The notes under the pieces: generated by a model
What the model was told of the DNA's origin: nothing
Seen by the model: the letters and a program-made list of their open reading frames with translations, nothing else
Databases searched by the model: none
Program-made: the position numbers and the translations under genes
NCBI RefSeq assembly: GCF_000429425.1
Contig: NZ_AUBV01000005.1
Location: forward strand, 310,001 to 374,000
Reading direction: 5' to 3'
DNA from: Algoriphagus mannitolivorans DSM 15301
GTDB taxonomy: Bacteria; Bacteroidota; Bacteroidia; Cytophagales; Cyclobacteriaceae
Length of the DNA: 64,000 nucleotides
Part shown: positions 1 through 8,968 of the stretch, piece after piece
Position numbering within the stretch: the stretch's first letter is position 1
Layout of the letters: each line of letters starts with the position of its first letter

Positions 1-764
1 TAGACCAAGGTGGGATCCGCTTGGAGCGGCATTCCTATTTTCAGTCGGTTGAGGTACACCCCGGCGATTTTGGGACGCTCATCGGCCTTTTGGCTCTCAG
101 CTTGTACGATTGAGGCCAGAGTACTCACTTCATTTTGGCTCAAGCCCAAAGCCTGTGCTTTTTGCTTGCGTTCCTCAGTCCAGAATTTCTGGTATTCCTT
201 GTACATGCGGTCAAAAAGACTTTCCGCACTGGTGTTCCACCAAAGTTCGTAGGTATTGGGGATAAACATACCCAAGAGGGTTTCCTCCTCGAGTTCGAAT
301 TTTCGGATATACACCGAGTCTTGAAGCAGGTCTAGAAACTGGATTTCGCTAACCTCGAGATTCGCCGTGATCTTTTCCGCCAAATCTTCCTTGGTTCGGA
401 CATTGTTGAAGGTGACTTTGACGGGAGTTTGCGCCCCGGAGCGAAGCAATCTGACCAATTCCAGATTGTTCATTTTTGGCTCGATTTTATAGAGACCTGG
501 CTTGACAGCCTCTTGATATCCCAGAGTTTTGGCGACAAATCCGAAACTGAGTGCATCGTTGATGACCCGGTCATCATAGAGTTTGTTGGCCACGGTTTTG
601 TAAACCGAGTTGGTGGGAATTTTCAGGTAATAAGCTTGCTCTGATTCGGGCAAAGTATTGGGGCTAAAAAAGACCTGATAGAAATAAAAGGTCATGGAAA
701 TGGCCAAAACTGAGAAGGAAACCAACAGAATCAGCAGAAATTTTTTGCGTTTCTCGAGTTGCAT
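1..764 (-). CDS. mltG: Endolytic transglycosylase MltG, 5' part (cut by window edge)
   Basis: The minus strand is open from an ATG at 764 to the window edge, giving about 254 N-terminal residues. It starts with a short basic stretch and one membrane segment (residues about 7-25), followed by a YceG-like extracytoplasmic region. The signature around the catalytic glutamate is present (SIVQAES, Glu about residue 223), followed by [12 protein letters not shown] and LQADPT, typical of the MltG active-site domain. The family cleaves nascent glycan strands in the periplasm and helps set peptidoglycan strand length. The C-terminus, roughly 80-100 residues, lies outside the window. A TATTTTTG box sits just upstream on the minus strand. 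Identification is from motifs I recognise. Confidence 0.93.
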   Translation of the reverse strand, partial: MQLEKRKKFLLILLVSFSVLAISMTFYFYQVFFSPNTLPESEQAYYLKIPTNSVYKTVANKLYDDRVINDALSFGFVAKTLGYQEAVKPGLYKIEPKMNNLELVRLLRSGAQTPVKVTFNNVRTKEDLAEKITANLEVSEIQFLDLLQDSVYIRKFELEEETLLGMFIPNTYELWWNTSAESLFDRMYKEYQKFWTEERKQKAQALGLSQNEVSTLASIVQAESQKADERPKIAGVYLNRLKIGMPLQADPTLV

Positions 765-770
765 AGGGGA

Positions 771-778
771 CAAAAATA
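771..778 (-). promoter_or_regulatory. Candidate -7 box (TATTTTTG) of mltG
   Basis: Minus-strand TATTTTTG matches the Bacteroidota -7 consensus TAnnTTTG and lies 6 nt before the mltG start codon. No good -33 TTTG is visible at the usual distance, so this is a partial match. If used, the transcript would be nearly leaderless. Confidence 0.35.
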
Positions 779-884
779 GGAAAGGTTGAGGAATATCTTT
801 AGGTCTATATTTATCAAACCCCTATTTTGAAAAACCAATATGCTTAGCTTTATAGGTGAATTTTAATTTTTAACTTAAGTTACT

Positions 885-1997
885 ATGCAACGAAACTTTA
901 GATCTTTAGGATTGATTCTTTTGGGTGTCATAGCAATTCAGGGTTCATGCTCCTCTCCAGAAAATCCGCAAGAAGTTTTTTCCAAGACGAAGGACAAGCT
1001 TTTTCAGGCTGAAAGTATCAGTTATAGCCAAGTCATTTTTTGGGAAAATCCCAGTTTGGGAGAGGTTGACACCTTTAGGTATGAGTCCGTTTTCCAACCA
1101 AATCCTGAAGCTTTTTTCGGGTACGACTTTCATGGGAAAAGAGATAAATCTGAATTCTGGTATCTGAATCAGCTTGCCTTATCGGTCAGTCACTCAGATT
1201 CAAGCGTGGTGGTTATGGATCAAGACCAAGATTTAATCCAGTATAATACTTACCGATCTCTGGGGCCTCTTGGTCTTCTTATGGTGGGGCCTTGGGAATA
1301 TGTGAAAGATTCCTCAATAGATGGACGAATTCTGAAAAACTACCTGTGGACGGAAATGGATACCCTGATTGATGGGAAGTATGTTTTGCTTCAAAATCAC
1401 TTATTTCTTAACCCGGCGAACTATTTACCTGAATTCTATTCAAGAAGATTGTACCACAACGGGAAGCGAAATCAAACAATCGATTCCCATTTCAGCAACT
1501 ATGAGTTTTCATCCCAAAAGCAGCTATTTAAGGCAAAAATCCCGGAAGGTTATGTGTCCAAAACGATGGGGGAAGAGGGAAAAGGAGGTGCACCTTTAAT
1601 CCAGGTGGGAGCGCAGGCCCCGGATTTCAAACTGAAAGATCTGGAAGGGAATTGGGTTCAATTAAGCGGCCTAAAGGGTAAAAAGGTCCTTTTGGATTTC
1701 TCAATGATAAATTGTGGCTGGTGCAGAATTGCATTGGAGAAATTTAGCCAACCGGATTTTCAGTTTTCTGAAAATATCATTCCCCTTTATATCAATCCCG
1801 TGGATTCTGAGGAAAAAATGGATAAATACCTTTCACGAAATCCCATTCCTTTTCAGGTACTCTGGAATGCTAAGGAAATAGGAGAAAAGTATGGGGTAAA
1901 CGGATACCCTACCTTTGTACTGATCGACGAAAAAGGAAAAGTGGAGGAAGTGACAGAGGGCTTTAATGAGGAAAATTTAACTGCCTGGAAAAAATAA
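885..1997 (+). CDS. Lipoprotein with C-terminal TlpA/thioredoxin-like domain
   Basis: This 370-residue protein has a lipoprotein signal (hydrophobic residues about 8-20, lipobox around GSC at residue 22). It has an uncharacterised N-terminal region to about residue 235 and a thioredoxin fold from about 240 to 370. The redox motif is CGWC (Cys277 and Cys280), preceded by APDFKLKDLEG and followed by a cis-Pro segment (GYPTFVLIDEKG), as in TlpA/AhpC-TSA proteins. It is probably a membrane-anchored periplasmic thiol-disulfide oxidoreductase. Its substrate cannot be read from the sequence. It stands alone, divergent from mltG. CxxC with W in position 2 and no resolving partner suggests reductase rather than peroxidase chemistry (inference). 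Confidence 0.85.
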   Translation: MQRNFRSLGLILLGVIAIQGSCSSPENPQEVFSKTKDKLFQAESISYSQVIFWENPSLGEVDTFRYESVFQPNPEAFFGYDFHGKRDKSEFWYLNQLALSVSHSDSSVVVMDQDQDLIQYNTYRSLGPLGLLMVGPWEYVKDSSIDGRILKNYLWTEMDTLIDGKYVLLQNHLFLNPANYLPEFYSRRLYHNGKRNQTIDSHFSNYEFSSQKQLFKAKIPEGYVSKTMGEEGKGGAPLIQVGAQAPDFKLKDLEGNWVQLSGLKGKKVLLDFSMINCGWCRIALEKFSQPDFQFSENIIPLYINPVDSEEKMDKYLSRNPIPFQVLWNAKEIGEKYGVNGYPTFVLIDEKGKVEEVTEGFNEENLTAWKK

Positions 1998-2070
1998 TTT
2001 CAAAGATTTTCCCTTCCTTATTCCAAGATAAATTTCCATTCTTGGCCAATATCATTGATCGTTTTTTACC

Positions 2071-2487
2071 ATGAATATGCTTCAAGTCACCTGCGCCATT
2101 ATCGTCCATAAAGGGAAAGTGCTGGCGGCGCAAAGAAGCTCTAAAATGGATCTACCGGGGAAATGGGAGTTTCCTGGAGGGAAGTTGGAACCCGATGAAA
2201 ATCCCAAGTCTTGTTTGGTGCGGGAAATCCAGGAAGAGCTGAATATGGAAATTGATATTTTTGAAGAGTTGCCGCCGGCGACCCATGCTTATCCCACCAA
2301 AACTATCAGACTTATTCCCTTTTGTGCATGCTGGAAAGGGGGAGAAATCCGGCTTTTGGAGCATGAGCAAATCCGATGGCTGGAGAAAAATGAGCTACTT
2401 TCTTTAGATTGGGCACCGGCAGATTTACCCATTGTGCACGATTTAATTGAAAATTGGGTTAAGCTTGTAGTATCAACCGAATTCTAA
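2071..2487 (+). CDS. NUDIX hydrolase, MutT-like
   Basis: This is a 138-residue single-domain protein with a clear Nudix box at residues 37-59 (Gly37, Glu43, Arg51-Glu52, Glu55-Glu56; Asn58 replaces the usual Gly). Together with the N-terminal segment VHKGKVLAAQRS and WEFPGGK, this resembles MutT/8-oxo-dGTP diphosphatases that sanitise oxidised nucleotides. Nudix substrate range cannot be settled by motif, so another nucleoside di/triphosphate is possible. The next gene begins 5 nt after the stop, so the two are probably co-transcribed. The first of two close ATGs (2071 and 2077) is taken as start. Confidence 0.9.
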   Translation: MNMLQVTCAIIVHKGKVLAAQRSSKMDLPGKWEFPGGKLEPDENPKSCLVREIQEELNMEIDIFEELPPATHAYPTKTIRLIPFCACWKGGEIRLLEHEQIRWLEKNELLSLDWAPADLPIVHDLIENWVKLVVSTEF

Positions 2488-2492
2488 GTCCC

Positions 2493-3119
2493 ATGGCCGA
2501 GTTTATAAGGCTTTATGAAGAAAATCCGGATCCCAGAAGGGTCCGACAAATTGTAGAAATTTTGAGAAATGGGGGTATAATCATTTATCCTACCGATACA
2601 GTCTATGGTTTGGGTTGCGATATCACCAACCAAAAAGCTGTAGAGAAGATTTGTAAAATCAAGGGGATCAACCCTAAAAAGCACAATTTCTCTTTTGTTT
2701 GCTCTGATTTGAGCAATATTGCCCAGTACACGCGGGTGATCACCAAGCCGGTTTTCAAGATGATGAAAAAAGGGCTTCCGGGACCTTTTACCTTTATTTT
2801 GGAGGCGAGCTCCCAGGTTCCTAAAATCCTTCACAGCAACAAAAAGACCGTGGGGATCCGGGTTCCCAATCATGGCGTGACCCAAGCGATTGTAGCCGAA
2901 CTTGGCTATCCTATCCTTTCTACTTCCATTCACGATGAGGATGAAGTCATCGAATATAGCACGGATCCTGAGTTGATCTTTGAAAAATATCAAAACCTTG
3001 TAGATGTCGTGATTGATGGAGGATATGGATCCAATGTACCTTCCACAATTTTAGACTGCACCGGCGATGAGGTGATCGTAGTCAGGGAAGGTCTTGGGAA
3101 AGTGGAAGAGATACTTTGA
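2493..3119 (+). CDS. Sua5/YciO/YrdC-domain protein, YciO type
   Basis: This 208-residue protein carries the YrdC fold with the nucleotide-binding segment YPTDTVYGLG at residues 32-41 and a C-terminal VVREG motif. The central part (HNFSFVC, PGPFTFIL, TVGIRVP, STS) resembles E. coli YciO more than TsaC, and the Sua5 C-terminal domain is absent. TsaC/Sua5 make threonylcarbamoyl-AMP for the t6A tRNA modification. YciO proteins have the same fold but weak or different activity. A true tsaD occurs at 27483, so a role in t6A is possible but should not be assumed. Follows the NUDIX gene by 5 nt. Confidence 0.85.
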   Translation: MAEFIRLYEENPDPRRVRQIVEILRNGGIIIYPTDTVYGLGCDITNQKAVEKICKIKGINPKKHNFSFVCSDLSNIAQYTRVITKPVFKMMKKGLPGPFTFILEASSQVPKILHSNKKTVGIRVPNHGVTQAIVAELGYPILSTSIHDEDEVIEYSTDPELIFEKYQNLVDVVIDGGYGSNVPSTILDCTGDEVIVVREGLGKVEEIL

Positions 3120-3139
3120 TTGAAGCAATAGGTATAAGC

Positions 3140-3205
3140 AAGATTCAAGACACAAGACACAAGACACAAGACACAAGAGGCAAGAGGCAACGGGCAAAAG
3201 GCAAG
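3140..3205. repeat. Iterated word tract (AAGACAC / GGCAA words)
   Basis: Immediately after the YciO-type gene the sequence is a run of CAAGACA-type 7-nt words followed by GAGGCAA and AAAGGCAA words. It is noncoding and strongly strand-biased (few T). The AAGACAC word recurs at 40806-40817 and 42353-42360 and, inverted, at 41587-41598 around hisH and hisA. Confidence 0.75.
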
Positions 3206-3463
3206 GCTTGGATAAGGAGACTCACGTCTCTCAAGTGCTCAGCTTGACTTTCAATGGACAAAAGGCAAAAGGCAAGGCTTCGATTTTGAGATTCAAATCT
3301 CTCAAGTGCTCAGCCTGACAAGCAAGAGGCAATTGGCAAGAAGCAAAAGGTGCGGCTTCGACTTCGAGGCTCACGTCTTTATATGTGCTCAGCTTGGCTT
3401 CCAAAAAGGCAAAAGGCAATAGGCAAGGCTTAGAGCTTTACATCTCTCAAGTGCTTAGCCTGA
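3195..3463. repeat. Four diverged tandem copies of a 71-78-bp unit
   Basis: GGCTT anchors at 3205, 3276, 3354 and 3427 mark four copies spaced 71, 78 and 73 bp. Each unit reads approximately: GGCAAAAGGCAAGGCTT, a small hairpin, then a CTCAAGTGCTCAGC-like end. The internal hairpin changes between copies while staying paired: GAGAC with GTCTC in copy 1, GAGATT with AATCTC in copy 2, GAGGC with GTCTT (wobble) in copy 3. No plausible reading frame runs through it. Confidence 0.75.
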
Positions 3464-3590
3464 CAACAGACAACAGATAACAGACAACTCACAACCGACA
3501 ACCTACAACCCACAACTCACATCAGACAACAGACAACTCACAACCGACAACAGACAACTCACAACCGACAACCGACCTCCGACAACTAAT
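3464..3590. repeat. CA-rich degenerate short tandem repeat
   Basis: About 14 imperfect copies of an 8-9-nt word of the type GACAACAGA / CTCACAACC fill the region up to 30 bp before the WbqC gene. The plus strand is almost free of T and G runs. Not a CRISPR: units are too short and there are no spacers. Confidence 0.75.
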
Positions 3591-3618
3591 AACCAATAAC
3601 CAAAAAACTACCCCTTCC

Positions 3619-4242
3619 TTGAAAAGAGTAGCGATTGATTTACATTACCTCCCGACTTTGGAGTTTTTTGCAGCCATCCATGATGCGGATGAGGTATTGA
3701 TTTTTCCGAATGATTTGTACCAAAGGCAGTCTTTCCTCAACCGGACTAAAATCCTGTTGGCCAATAAGGTAGAGACCCTCAGCATTCCCATTCAGGGGAG
3801 GAGACCAAAAATCCCCCTAAGTCAGGTGAAAATCGATTATTCCCAGAAGTGGCAAAGCATTCATTTGAGAGGAATTCAAAGTGCTTATGGCAAAGCTCCA
3901 TTCTTTGAATATTTCTTTCCTTACGTTGAGGGTGCTATTCTCAAAGGAAATGAGAGTTTGTGGGATTTAAATAAGGAGCTGCTGACAATCTGTCTCAAAC
4001 TCCTGCGCTGGCCTGTCAAAATTGGTGTGCTGGAAAATCTTCCCCAAGAGGAGGAAATAATTGACATAAGAGGGCATATCGTACCGGGAAGGCCTTTTTT
4101 GGAACGGGATTATTTTTTTCCAAGCCCATATCCGCAGGTTTTTGGCTTGGACTTTGAGCCTAACCTCAGCATTCTGGATTTGTTATTTTGCCTGGGACCT
4201 GAGGCTGGAAAGTATCTCAAAGACTCTGCAAAAAAAGAATGA
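3619..4242 (+). CDS. WbqC family protein
   Basis: This 207-residue protein has the WbqC-like pattern: an N-terminal LHYLPTLEFFA segment, FPNDLYQRQSFLNRTKIL, ETLSIPIQGR and a later YGKAPFFEYFFP. Family members are found near surface polysaccharide genes and are thought to be glycine/sugar-modifying or nucleotide-sugar enzymes. The reaction is not established. The only in-frame start is TTG at 3619. No ATG is available before the conserved N-terminus and there is no Shine-Dalgarno-like sequence, so TTG initiation is probable. Its 5' flank is the 500-bp word-repeat spacer. A clpC gene follows after 81 bp. Confidence 0.8.
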   Translation: MKRVAIDLHYLPTLEFFAAIHDADEVLIFPNDLYQRQSFLNRTKILLANKVETLSIPIQGRRPKIPLSQVKIDYSQKWQSIHLRGIQSAYGKAPFFEYFFPYVEGAILKGNESLWDLNKELLTICLKLLRWPVKIGVLENLPQEEEIIDIRGHIVPGRPFLERDYFFPSPYPQVFGLDFEPNLSILDLLFCLGPEAGKYLKDSAKKE

Positions 4243-4323
4243 ACAATCCCCAAAAAGATTGTGTTTTTAAAACAAATTCGGTAACATACGTACAGATTAA
4301 TTACAAATTGAGAAAGGAATTAA

Positions 4324-6858
4324 ATGGAAGCAAAATTTTCGAATAGAGTCAAAGAGGTGATCTCTCTCAGCCGCGAAGAAGCACTTCGTCTGGGACACGA
4401 TTACATTGGCACAGAGCACCTCTTGCTTGGGATGATTCGTGAAGGGGAAGGTGTAGCTGTTTCCATTCTTAAAAAATTGGGCGTTCCTCTTGACGAGTTG
4501 CGCAATGCTATTGAAAGAGCAGTAAAAGGTACTGCCAATCACAATGTGAAAAACATGGCGAATATTCCTCTGACCCGACAGTCAGAGAAAGTTTTGAAAA
4601 TAACTTACCTGGAAGCAAAAATCTTCAAAAGCCAGCTGATCGGCACTGAGCATCTATTGCTTTCTATTTTGAGAGACGAGGATAATATCGCCACACAGAT
4701 CCTAAATAAATTTGAAATTGGTTACGATACCGTAAAAGATATGTTGGAAATGCAGTCTGATTCAGGAGCTTCACCGAGATCCAGAGCTGAAGCGGAGGAT
4801 GGAGATGATGACGGTTCCAAACTGTTCGGATCTTCCAATCCAGGAAGTGGTTCTTCCAAGCCTGGAGCCGAAAAATCCAGAACTCCGGTTCTAGACAATT
4901 TCGGTCGCGACCTGACCAAAATGGCAGAAGAGGACAAACTTGATCCTATCATTGGCCGAGAGAAAGAAATCGAGCGCGTAGCTCAGATTTTGTCCAGAAG
5001 AAAGAAAAACAATCCGATTCTTATCGGTGAGCCAGGGGTGGGTAAAACCGCCATTGCCGAAGGCTTAGCCTTGAGAATTATCCAGAAAAAAGTATCCCGT
5101 GTCCTGTTCAACAAGCGCGTGGTGACTTTGGATTTGGCTTCTTTGGTAGCCGGTACAAAATACAGAGGTCAGTTTGAAGAGAGAATGAAAGCCGTAATGA
5201 ACGAGCTGGAAAAATCTCCCAATGTGATCTTGTTCATTGATGAACTTCACACCATCGTGGGTGCTGGTGGAGCTTCCGGATCTTTGGATGCGTCCAACAT
5301 GTTTAAGCCTGCCTTGGCCAGAGGTGAAATTCAATGTATCGGAGCGACTACTTTGGACGAATACCGTCAATATATCGAAAAAGACGGTGCTTTGGCCCGT
5401 AGATTCCAAATGGTCATGGTGGATGCCACCACGCCGGAAGAGACTATCCAAATCCTGAACAATATCAAGGATAAATACGAGGATCACCACAATGTCAACT
5501 ATACTGACGCAGCTATTACCGCTTGCGTGAAGTTGTCTGACAGGTATATCTCTGACCGCTTCCTGCCGGATAAGGCGATTGATATTTTGGACGAAGCAGG
5601 TGCTAGAGTCCATATCAACAATATTCATGTTCCTGAGGACATCCTGAAGCTCGAAGCTGAAGTGGAAAATATCAAGGCGGAGAAAAACCGTGTGGTAAAA
5701 TCCCAGAAATATGAGGAAGCTGCACAGCTTAGAGATAAGGAAAAGAAATTGCTTGAGCAGTTGGACTTGGCCAAAGCCCGATGGGAAGAGGAAAGCAAGT
5801 CTAAGCGCTTCACAGTGGACGAGGATAATGTGGCAGAAGTAATTGCCATGATGACAGGAATACCAGCGAAGAGAATTGCCCAGAATGAAGGCAATAAGCT
5901 CCTCAATATGGGCGAAGAGCTCAAAGGGAAAGTCATCGGACAGGAAGAGGCCATCAAGAAATTGACCAAAGCCATCCAAAGAACTAGAGTAGGATTGAAA
6001 GATCCGAAGAAACCGATCGGTTCCTTTATCTTCTTAGGTCCTACAGGTGTAGGTAAAACTGAACTGGCCAAGACTCTTGCCACTTACCTCTTTGACAAGG
6101 AAGATTCCCTAATTCGGATCGACATGTCAGAGTACATGGAGAAATTCTCCGTTTCCCGATTGGTGGGAGCGCCTCCAGGCTATGTAGGCTATGAAGAAGG
6201 CGGTCAGTTGACCGAAAAGGTCAGAAGAAAGCCTTATTCAGTAGTTCTATTGGATGAAATCGAGAAAGCTCACCCGGATGTGTTTAACATCTTGCTTCAA
6301 GTATTGGACGACGGGATTTTGACCGACGGACTGGGAAGAAGAGTGGATTTCAGAAATACGATCATCATCATGACTTCCAATATCGGAGTTCGTGACTTGA
6401 AGGATTTCGGAGCAGGTATCGGTTTTGCCAATAAGGCTAAGCAGGAAAATATGGATGACATTATGAAGTCAACCATTCAGTCTGCCTTGAAAAAAGCCTT
6501 CAGTCCAGAGTTCCTAAACCGTTTGGATGATGTGGTAGTCTTCAATTCTCTTGATAAAGAAGATATCTTTAAAATCATCGATATCAGTCTTGGAAAGCTG
6601 TTCCACAGAATCACCGAATTGGGATATAAGATCGAGTTGACCGAAAAGGCGAAAGAATTCTTGGCCGACAAAGGTTACGATCAGCAATATGGAGCAAGAC
6701 CGCTCAACAGAGCAATTCAGAAGTATTTGGAAGACGCTATCGCTGAGGAAATCCTTAAAGGAGATCTTTCTGAAGGCGATGTGATCATGGCAGATTATTC
6801 TGGAGAAGGTTCCGAGCTGACCATTACCGTGAACAAAAAGGAAAAAGCTGAAGAATAA
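4324..6858 (+). CDS. clpC: ATP-dependent Clp protease ATP-binding subunit ClpC
   Basis: This 844-residue AAA+ unfoldase has the ClpC layout: two Clp-N repeats (residues 1-145), AAA-1 with Walker A GEPGVGKT at 235-242 and FIDELHT Walker B, a UVR-type coiled middle domain near 440-475 (YEEAAQLRDKEK), and AAA-2 with Walker A GPTGVGKT at 572-579 and the C-terminal D2-small domain. It would unfold substrates for ClpP in the cytoplasm and serve in stress proteolysis. No clpP or mcsA/B is adjacent. Upstream 81 bp are AT-rich. A strong intrinsic terminator follows. Length is normal for the family (810-850). Confidence 0.97.
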   Translation: MEAKFSNRVKEVISLSREEALRLGHDYIGTEHLLLGMIREGEGVAVSILKKLGVPLDELRNAIERAVKGTANHNVKNMANIPLTRQSEKVLKITYLEAKIFKSQLIGTEHLLLSILRDEDNIATQILNKFEIGYDTVKDMLEMQSDSGASPRSRAEAEDGDDDGSKLFGSSNPGSGSSKPGAEKSRTPVLDNFGRDLTKMAEEDKLDPIIGREKEIERVAQILSRRKKNNPILIGEPGVGKTAIAEGLALRIIQKKVSRVLFNKRVVTLDLASLVAGTKYRGQFEERMKAVMNELEKSPNVILFIDELHTIVGAGGASGSLDASNMFKPALARGEIQCIGATTLDEYRQYIEKDGALARRFQMVMVDATTPEETIQILNNIKDKYEDHHNVNYTDAAITACVKLSDRYISDRFLPDKAIDILDEAGARVHINNIHVPEDILKLEAEVENIKAEKNRVVKSQKYEEAAQLRDKEKKLLEQLDLAKARWEEESKSKRFTVDEDNVAEVIAMMTGIPAKRIAQNEGNKLLNMGEELKGKVIGQEEAIKKLTKAIQRTRVGLKDPKKPIGSFIFLGPTGVGKTELAKTLATYLFDKEDSLIRIDMSEYMEKFSVSRLVGAPPGYVGYEEGGQLTEKVRRKPYSVVLLDEIEKAHPDVFNILLQVLDDGILTDGLGRRVDFRNTIIIMTSNIGVRDLKDFGAGIGFANKAKQENMDDIMKSTIQSALKKAFSPEFLNRLDDVVVFNSLDKEDIFKIIDISLGKLFHRITELGYKIELTEKAKEFLADKGYDQQYGARPLNRAIQKYLEDAIAEEILKGDLSEGDVIMADYSGEGSELTITVNKKEKAEE

Positions 6859-6884
6859 GCATAGCAGATAGCCATAAAAGAAAG

Positions 6885-6911
6885 AAGTCCCGAATAATCG
6901 GGACTTTTTTT
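6885..6911 (+). terminator. Intrinsic terminator of clpC
   Basis: A perfect 9-bp stem (AAGTCCCGA / TCGGGACTT, loop ATAA) is followed by a run of seven T at 6905-6911. It lies 26 bp after the clpC stop and also just beyond the convergent lipoprotein gene end. Confidence 0.92.
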
Positions 6912-6915
6912 GTGC

Positions 6916-7371
6916 CTAAAATGCAGCTTTATAATTCACTTGAATATCCAATAACGTCCATTGGCCCTCTTTGACTGTCACAGGCATCACATTCCCTTCT
7001 CCGTCGAAGATACCGGCAAAAAGCCCTCCTTCTTCTTGGGTGAAAACCGAATACCGCCCTGGGCTGAGAGAAACGGAATATTTTCCTTGGGCATCTGATT
7101 CTACTTCTGCAATCGGGTTTATTCTTGGAGGCTCAAACAGCCCCTCATTCAACTTCAAATCTGAAAATTTGAGCAAGGGATAGATAAGAACTTTCCGCTG
7201 GACCGCTTTTGGTTTTTCACGGGTCTCTCCTGAATCAGAGATCATCGGCATTTGATTTCCTTCCAGCCAAGTGATGGTGCCTTTGATTCCTTCCCCCTCA
7301 GGTTGAAGAGGTTTACATTGACTAAAAGCTAGGATGGTTGCCAAAAAGAACATGAAGCGTTTCAATTTCAT
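6916..7371 (-). CDS. Small lipoprotein with carboxypeptidase-regulatory-like fold
   Basis: This 151-residue protein has a lipoprotein signal (hydrophobic residues 5-17, lipobox FSQC at about residue 19). The mature part starts with a short KGTITWLEGNQMP strand pair and later has AEVESDAQGKYSVSLSPGRY, the pattern of carboxypeptidase regulatory-like/transthyretin-like beta domains. It is likely surface or periplasmic; no function can be assigned. It is monocistronic, convergent with clpC across the shared terminator region. Confidence 0.7.
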   Translation of the reverse strand: MKLKRFMFFLATILAFSQCKPLQPEGEGIKGTITWLEGNQMPMISDSGETREKPKAVQRKVLIYPLLKFSDLKLNEGLFEPPRINPIAEVESDAQGKYSVSLSPGRYSVFTQEEGGLFAGIFDGEGNVMPVTVKEGQWTLLDIQVNYKAAF

Positions 7372-7480
7372 GGGGAATAGAAGAAATTAGGGATTGATTA
7401 TCACTGACAGGAAATCTGAACTCATTGTCCATAGTCCATCGCCTACGGTCAGGACTTAAACTTGGACACTTTGCGAAATT

Positions 7481-8881
7481 TCAAATCCCTTTAAACAACT
7501 CAAAAGACTCTAAATACTGAGGAATGGAGGTGTTCCATCCCAATTCATCTTGCAGTTTGTTGGACAAGGCTTCAGCACTTTCTTTTTCTCCATGGATCAA
7601 AAAGGTCATCTTCGGCTTGTCGCAAAACCCTTCGGCCCAATCCATCAATTCATCCTGATCTGCATGTGCAGACAGTCCTTCAATCTGATATATTTTTGCC
7701 TTCACAGGAACCTGAATTCCGTAGATTTTTACTTCTGGTTCACCTTCCAATAATCGTCTTCCTCGAGTTCCTTCCGCTTGATACCCCACCATGATCACCC
7801 CGTTTTTTTCATGGGGCAGGTGATGAAATAGATGGTGAAGAATACGTCCACCGGTAGCCATTCCGCTGGCGGAGATGATGATGGCTTTTCCTTTATATTC
7901 GTTCAAGGACATGGACTGCGCCTGCTTTTGATAATAATGGAGCTGCGGATGCCGGAAAGGGTGGTTGTTTTCGTCTTCCAGCATGGCAGTAAGCCGATGG
8001 TCCGTGTGGAAATCCAAGTACAGCCGGGTAGCATCGATGGCCATGGGGCTATCCACAAATACCGGTACTTTGGGGATTTTCTTCTTTTCCATCAAAGAAT
8101 AAATATGATACATCAACAGCTGAGTTCTGCCCACTGCGAAAGCTGGAATGATGGCGATTCCATCACGGTCAAAAACATCTTTGATGGCATTTGCCAGTTC
8201 GTCCTCAGGCTTAGTGGTCGGAGCTTTTCTATCTCCATAGGTAGATTCCATCCAAAGGATATCAGCTTTTGGGATGCGGGTTGGAGGGAAAAGAATAGGG
8301 TCATGGTATCGACCCAAGTCCCCTGAGAAAACCAGCCTCTTGGTCTGTGAATCTCCCTGAATGACCACCTTTACAATCGCTGCACCCAAAATATGCCCAG
8401 CATGATAATAGGTCACTGTGGCCCGGTCTGAAATTTTGAAGGGAAGGTCAAAGGCTTTGGGGACAAACAAGGGAAACACTGCCTCTGCATCTTCCATGGT
8501 ATAAAGTGGCTGGGGATTCGCATGTTTGGAATACCCCTTCTTTCTGGCATATTCAGCCTCTTCCTCTTGAAGTTTCCCGGAATCAAGCAATAGAATCTTC
8601 GCTAACTCCGCTGTTGCTTCTGTACAATAAATTGGGCCGTTGAAGCCTTGTTTGACCAGCTTGGGTAAATATCCGATATGGTCAAGATGCCCATGGGTGA
8701 GGACGATGGCATCTATTTCTCCTACTGGGGAAGGGAAATCATCCCAGTTTCTCTCCCTAAGATCTCTTGGCCCCTGAAAGAGACCACAGTCCACCATAAA
8801 TTCAAATTCTCCAAGGTCAATGAGATATTTCGAGCCGGTAACCGCCCCTGCGGCACCCAAAAATTTTACACTTACATCCAT
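7481..8881 (-). CDS. MBL-fold beta-CASP RNA-processing exonuclease family protein
   Basis: This 466-residue protein begins with a metallo-beta-lactamase domain carrying HxHxDH at residues 63-68 (THGHLDHIGYLP) and further metal ligands in AGHILGAA and SGDLGR. The beta-CASP domain follows (PAFAVGRTQ, then SASGMATGGR and the C-terminal LSAHAD). This order is that of YSH1/CPSF73-like bacterial proteins, which are RNA-cleaving or RNA-trimming enzymes in the cytoplasm. There is no C-terminal RNase J dimerisation domain, so it is not RNase J itself. Single gene; the padR-PspC pair lies upstream with its own terminator between. Confidence 0.93.
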   Translation of the reverse strand: MDVSVKFLGAAGAVTGSKYLIDLGEFEFMVDCGLFQGPRDLRERNWDDFPSPVGEIDAIVLTHGHLDHIGYLPKLVKQGFNGPIYCTEATAELAKILLLDSGKLQEEEAEYARKKGYSKHANPQPLYTMEDAEAVFPLFVPKAFDLPFKISDRATVTYYHAGHILGAAIVKVVIQGDSQTKRLVFSGDLGRYHDPILFPPTRIPKADILWMESTYGDRKAPTTKPEDELANAIKDVFDRDGIAIIPAFAVGRTQLLMYHIYSLMEKKKIPKVPVFVDSPMAIDATRLYLDFHTDHRLTAMLEDENNHPFRHPQLHYYQKQAQSMSLNEYKGKAIIISASGMATGGRILHHLFHHLPHEKNGVIMVGYQAEGTRGRRLLEGEPEVKIYGIQVPVKAKIYQIEGLSAHADQDELMDWAEGFCDKPKMTFLIHGEKESAEALSNKLQDELGWNTSIPQYLESFELFKGI

Positions 8882-8910
8882 GTTGTTTAGGTCTTATGCT
8901 ATGCTAGAAG

Positions 8911-8945
8911 GTACAAAAAAAGAGGCACTTAGTAGGTGCCTCTTT
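8911..8945 (-). terminator. Intrinsic terminator of the padR-PspC unit
   Basis: A 10-bp stem (AAAGAGGCAC / GTGCCTCTTT) is followed on the minus strand by a T run reading into GTAC. It lies 24 bp after the stop of the PspC gene and separates it from the beta-CASP gene. Confidence 0.88.
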
Positions 8946-8968
8946 CTGCTTTTGTGGTTGCTTTCCCT

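Noticed and set aside
3464..3590. Regular repeats resembling a CRISPR array
   Set aside because: Units are 8-9 nt, imperfect and without unique spacers; no cas gene in the window.
5065..5979. 304-residue open frame on the minus strand
   Set aside because: Lies wholly inside clpC, whose family motifs are continuous; the antisense frame has no recognisable domain and reflects codon use of clpC.
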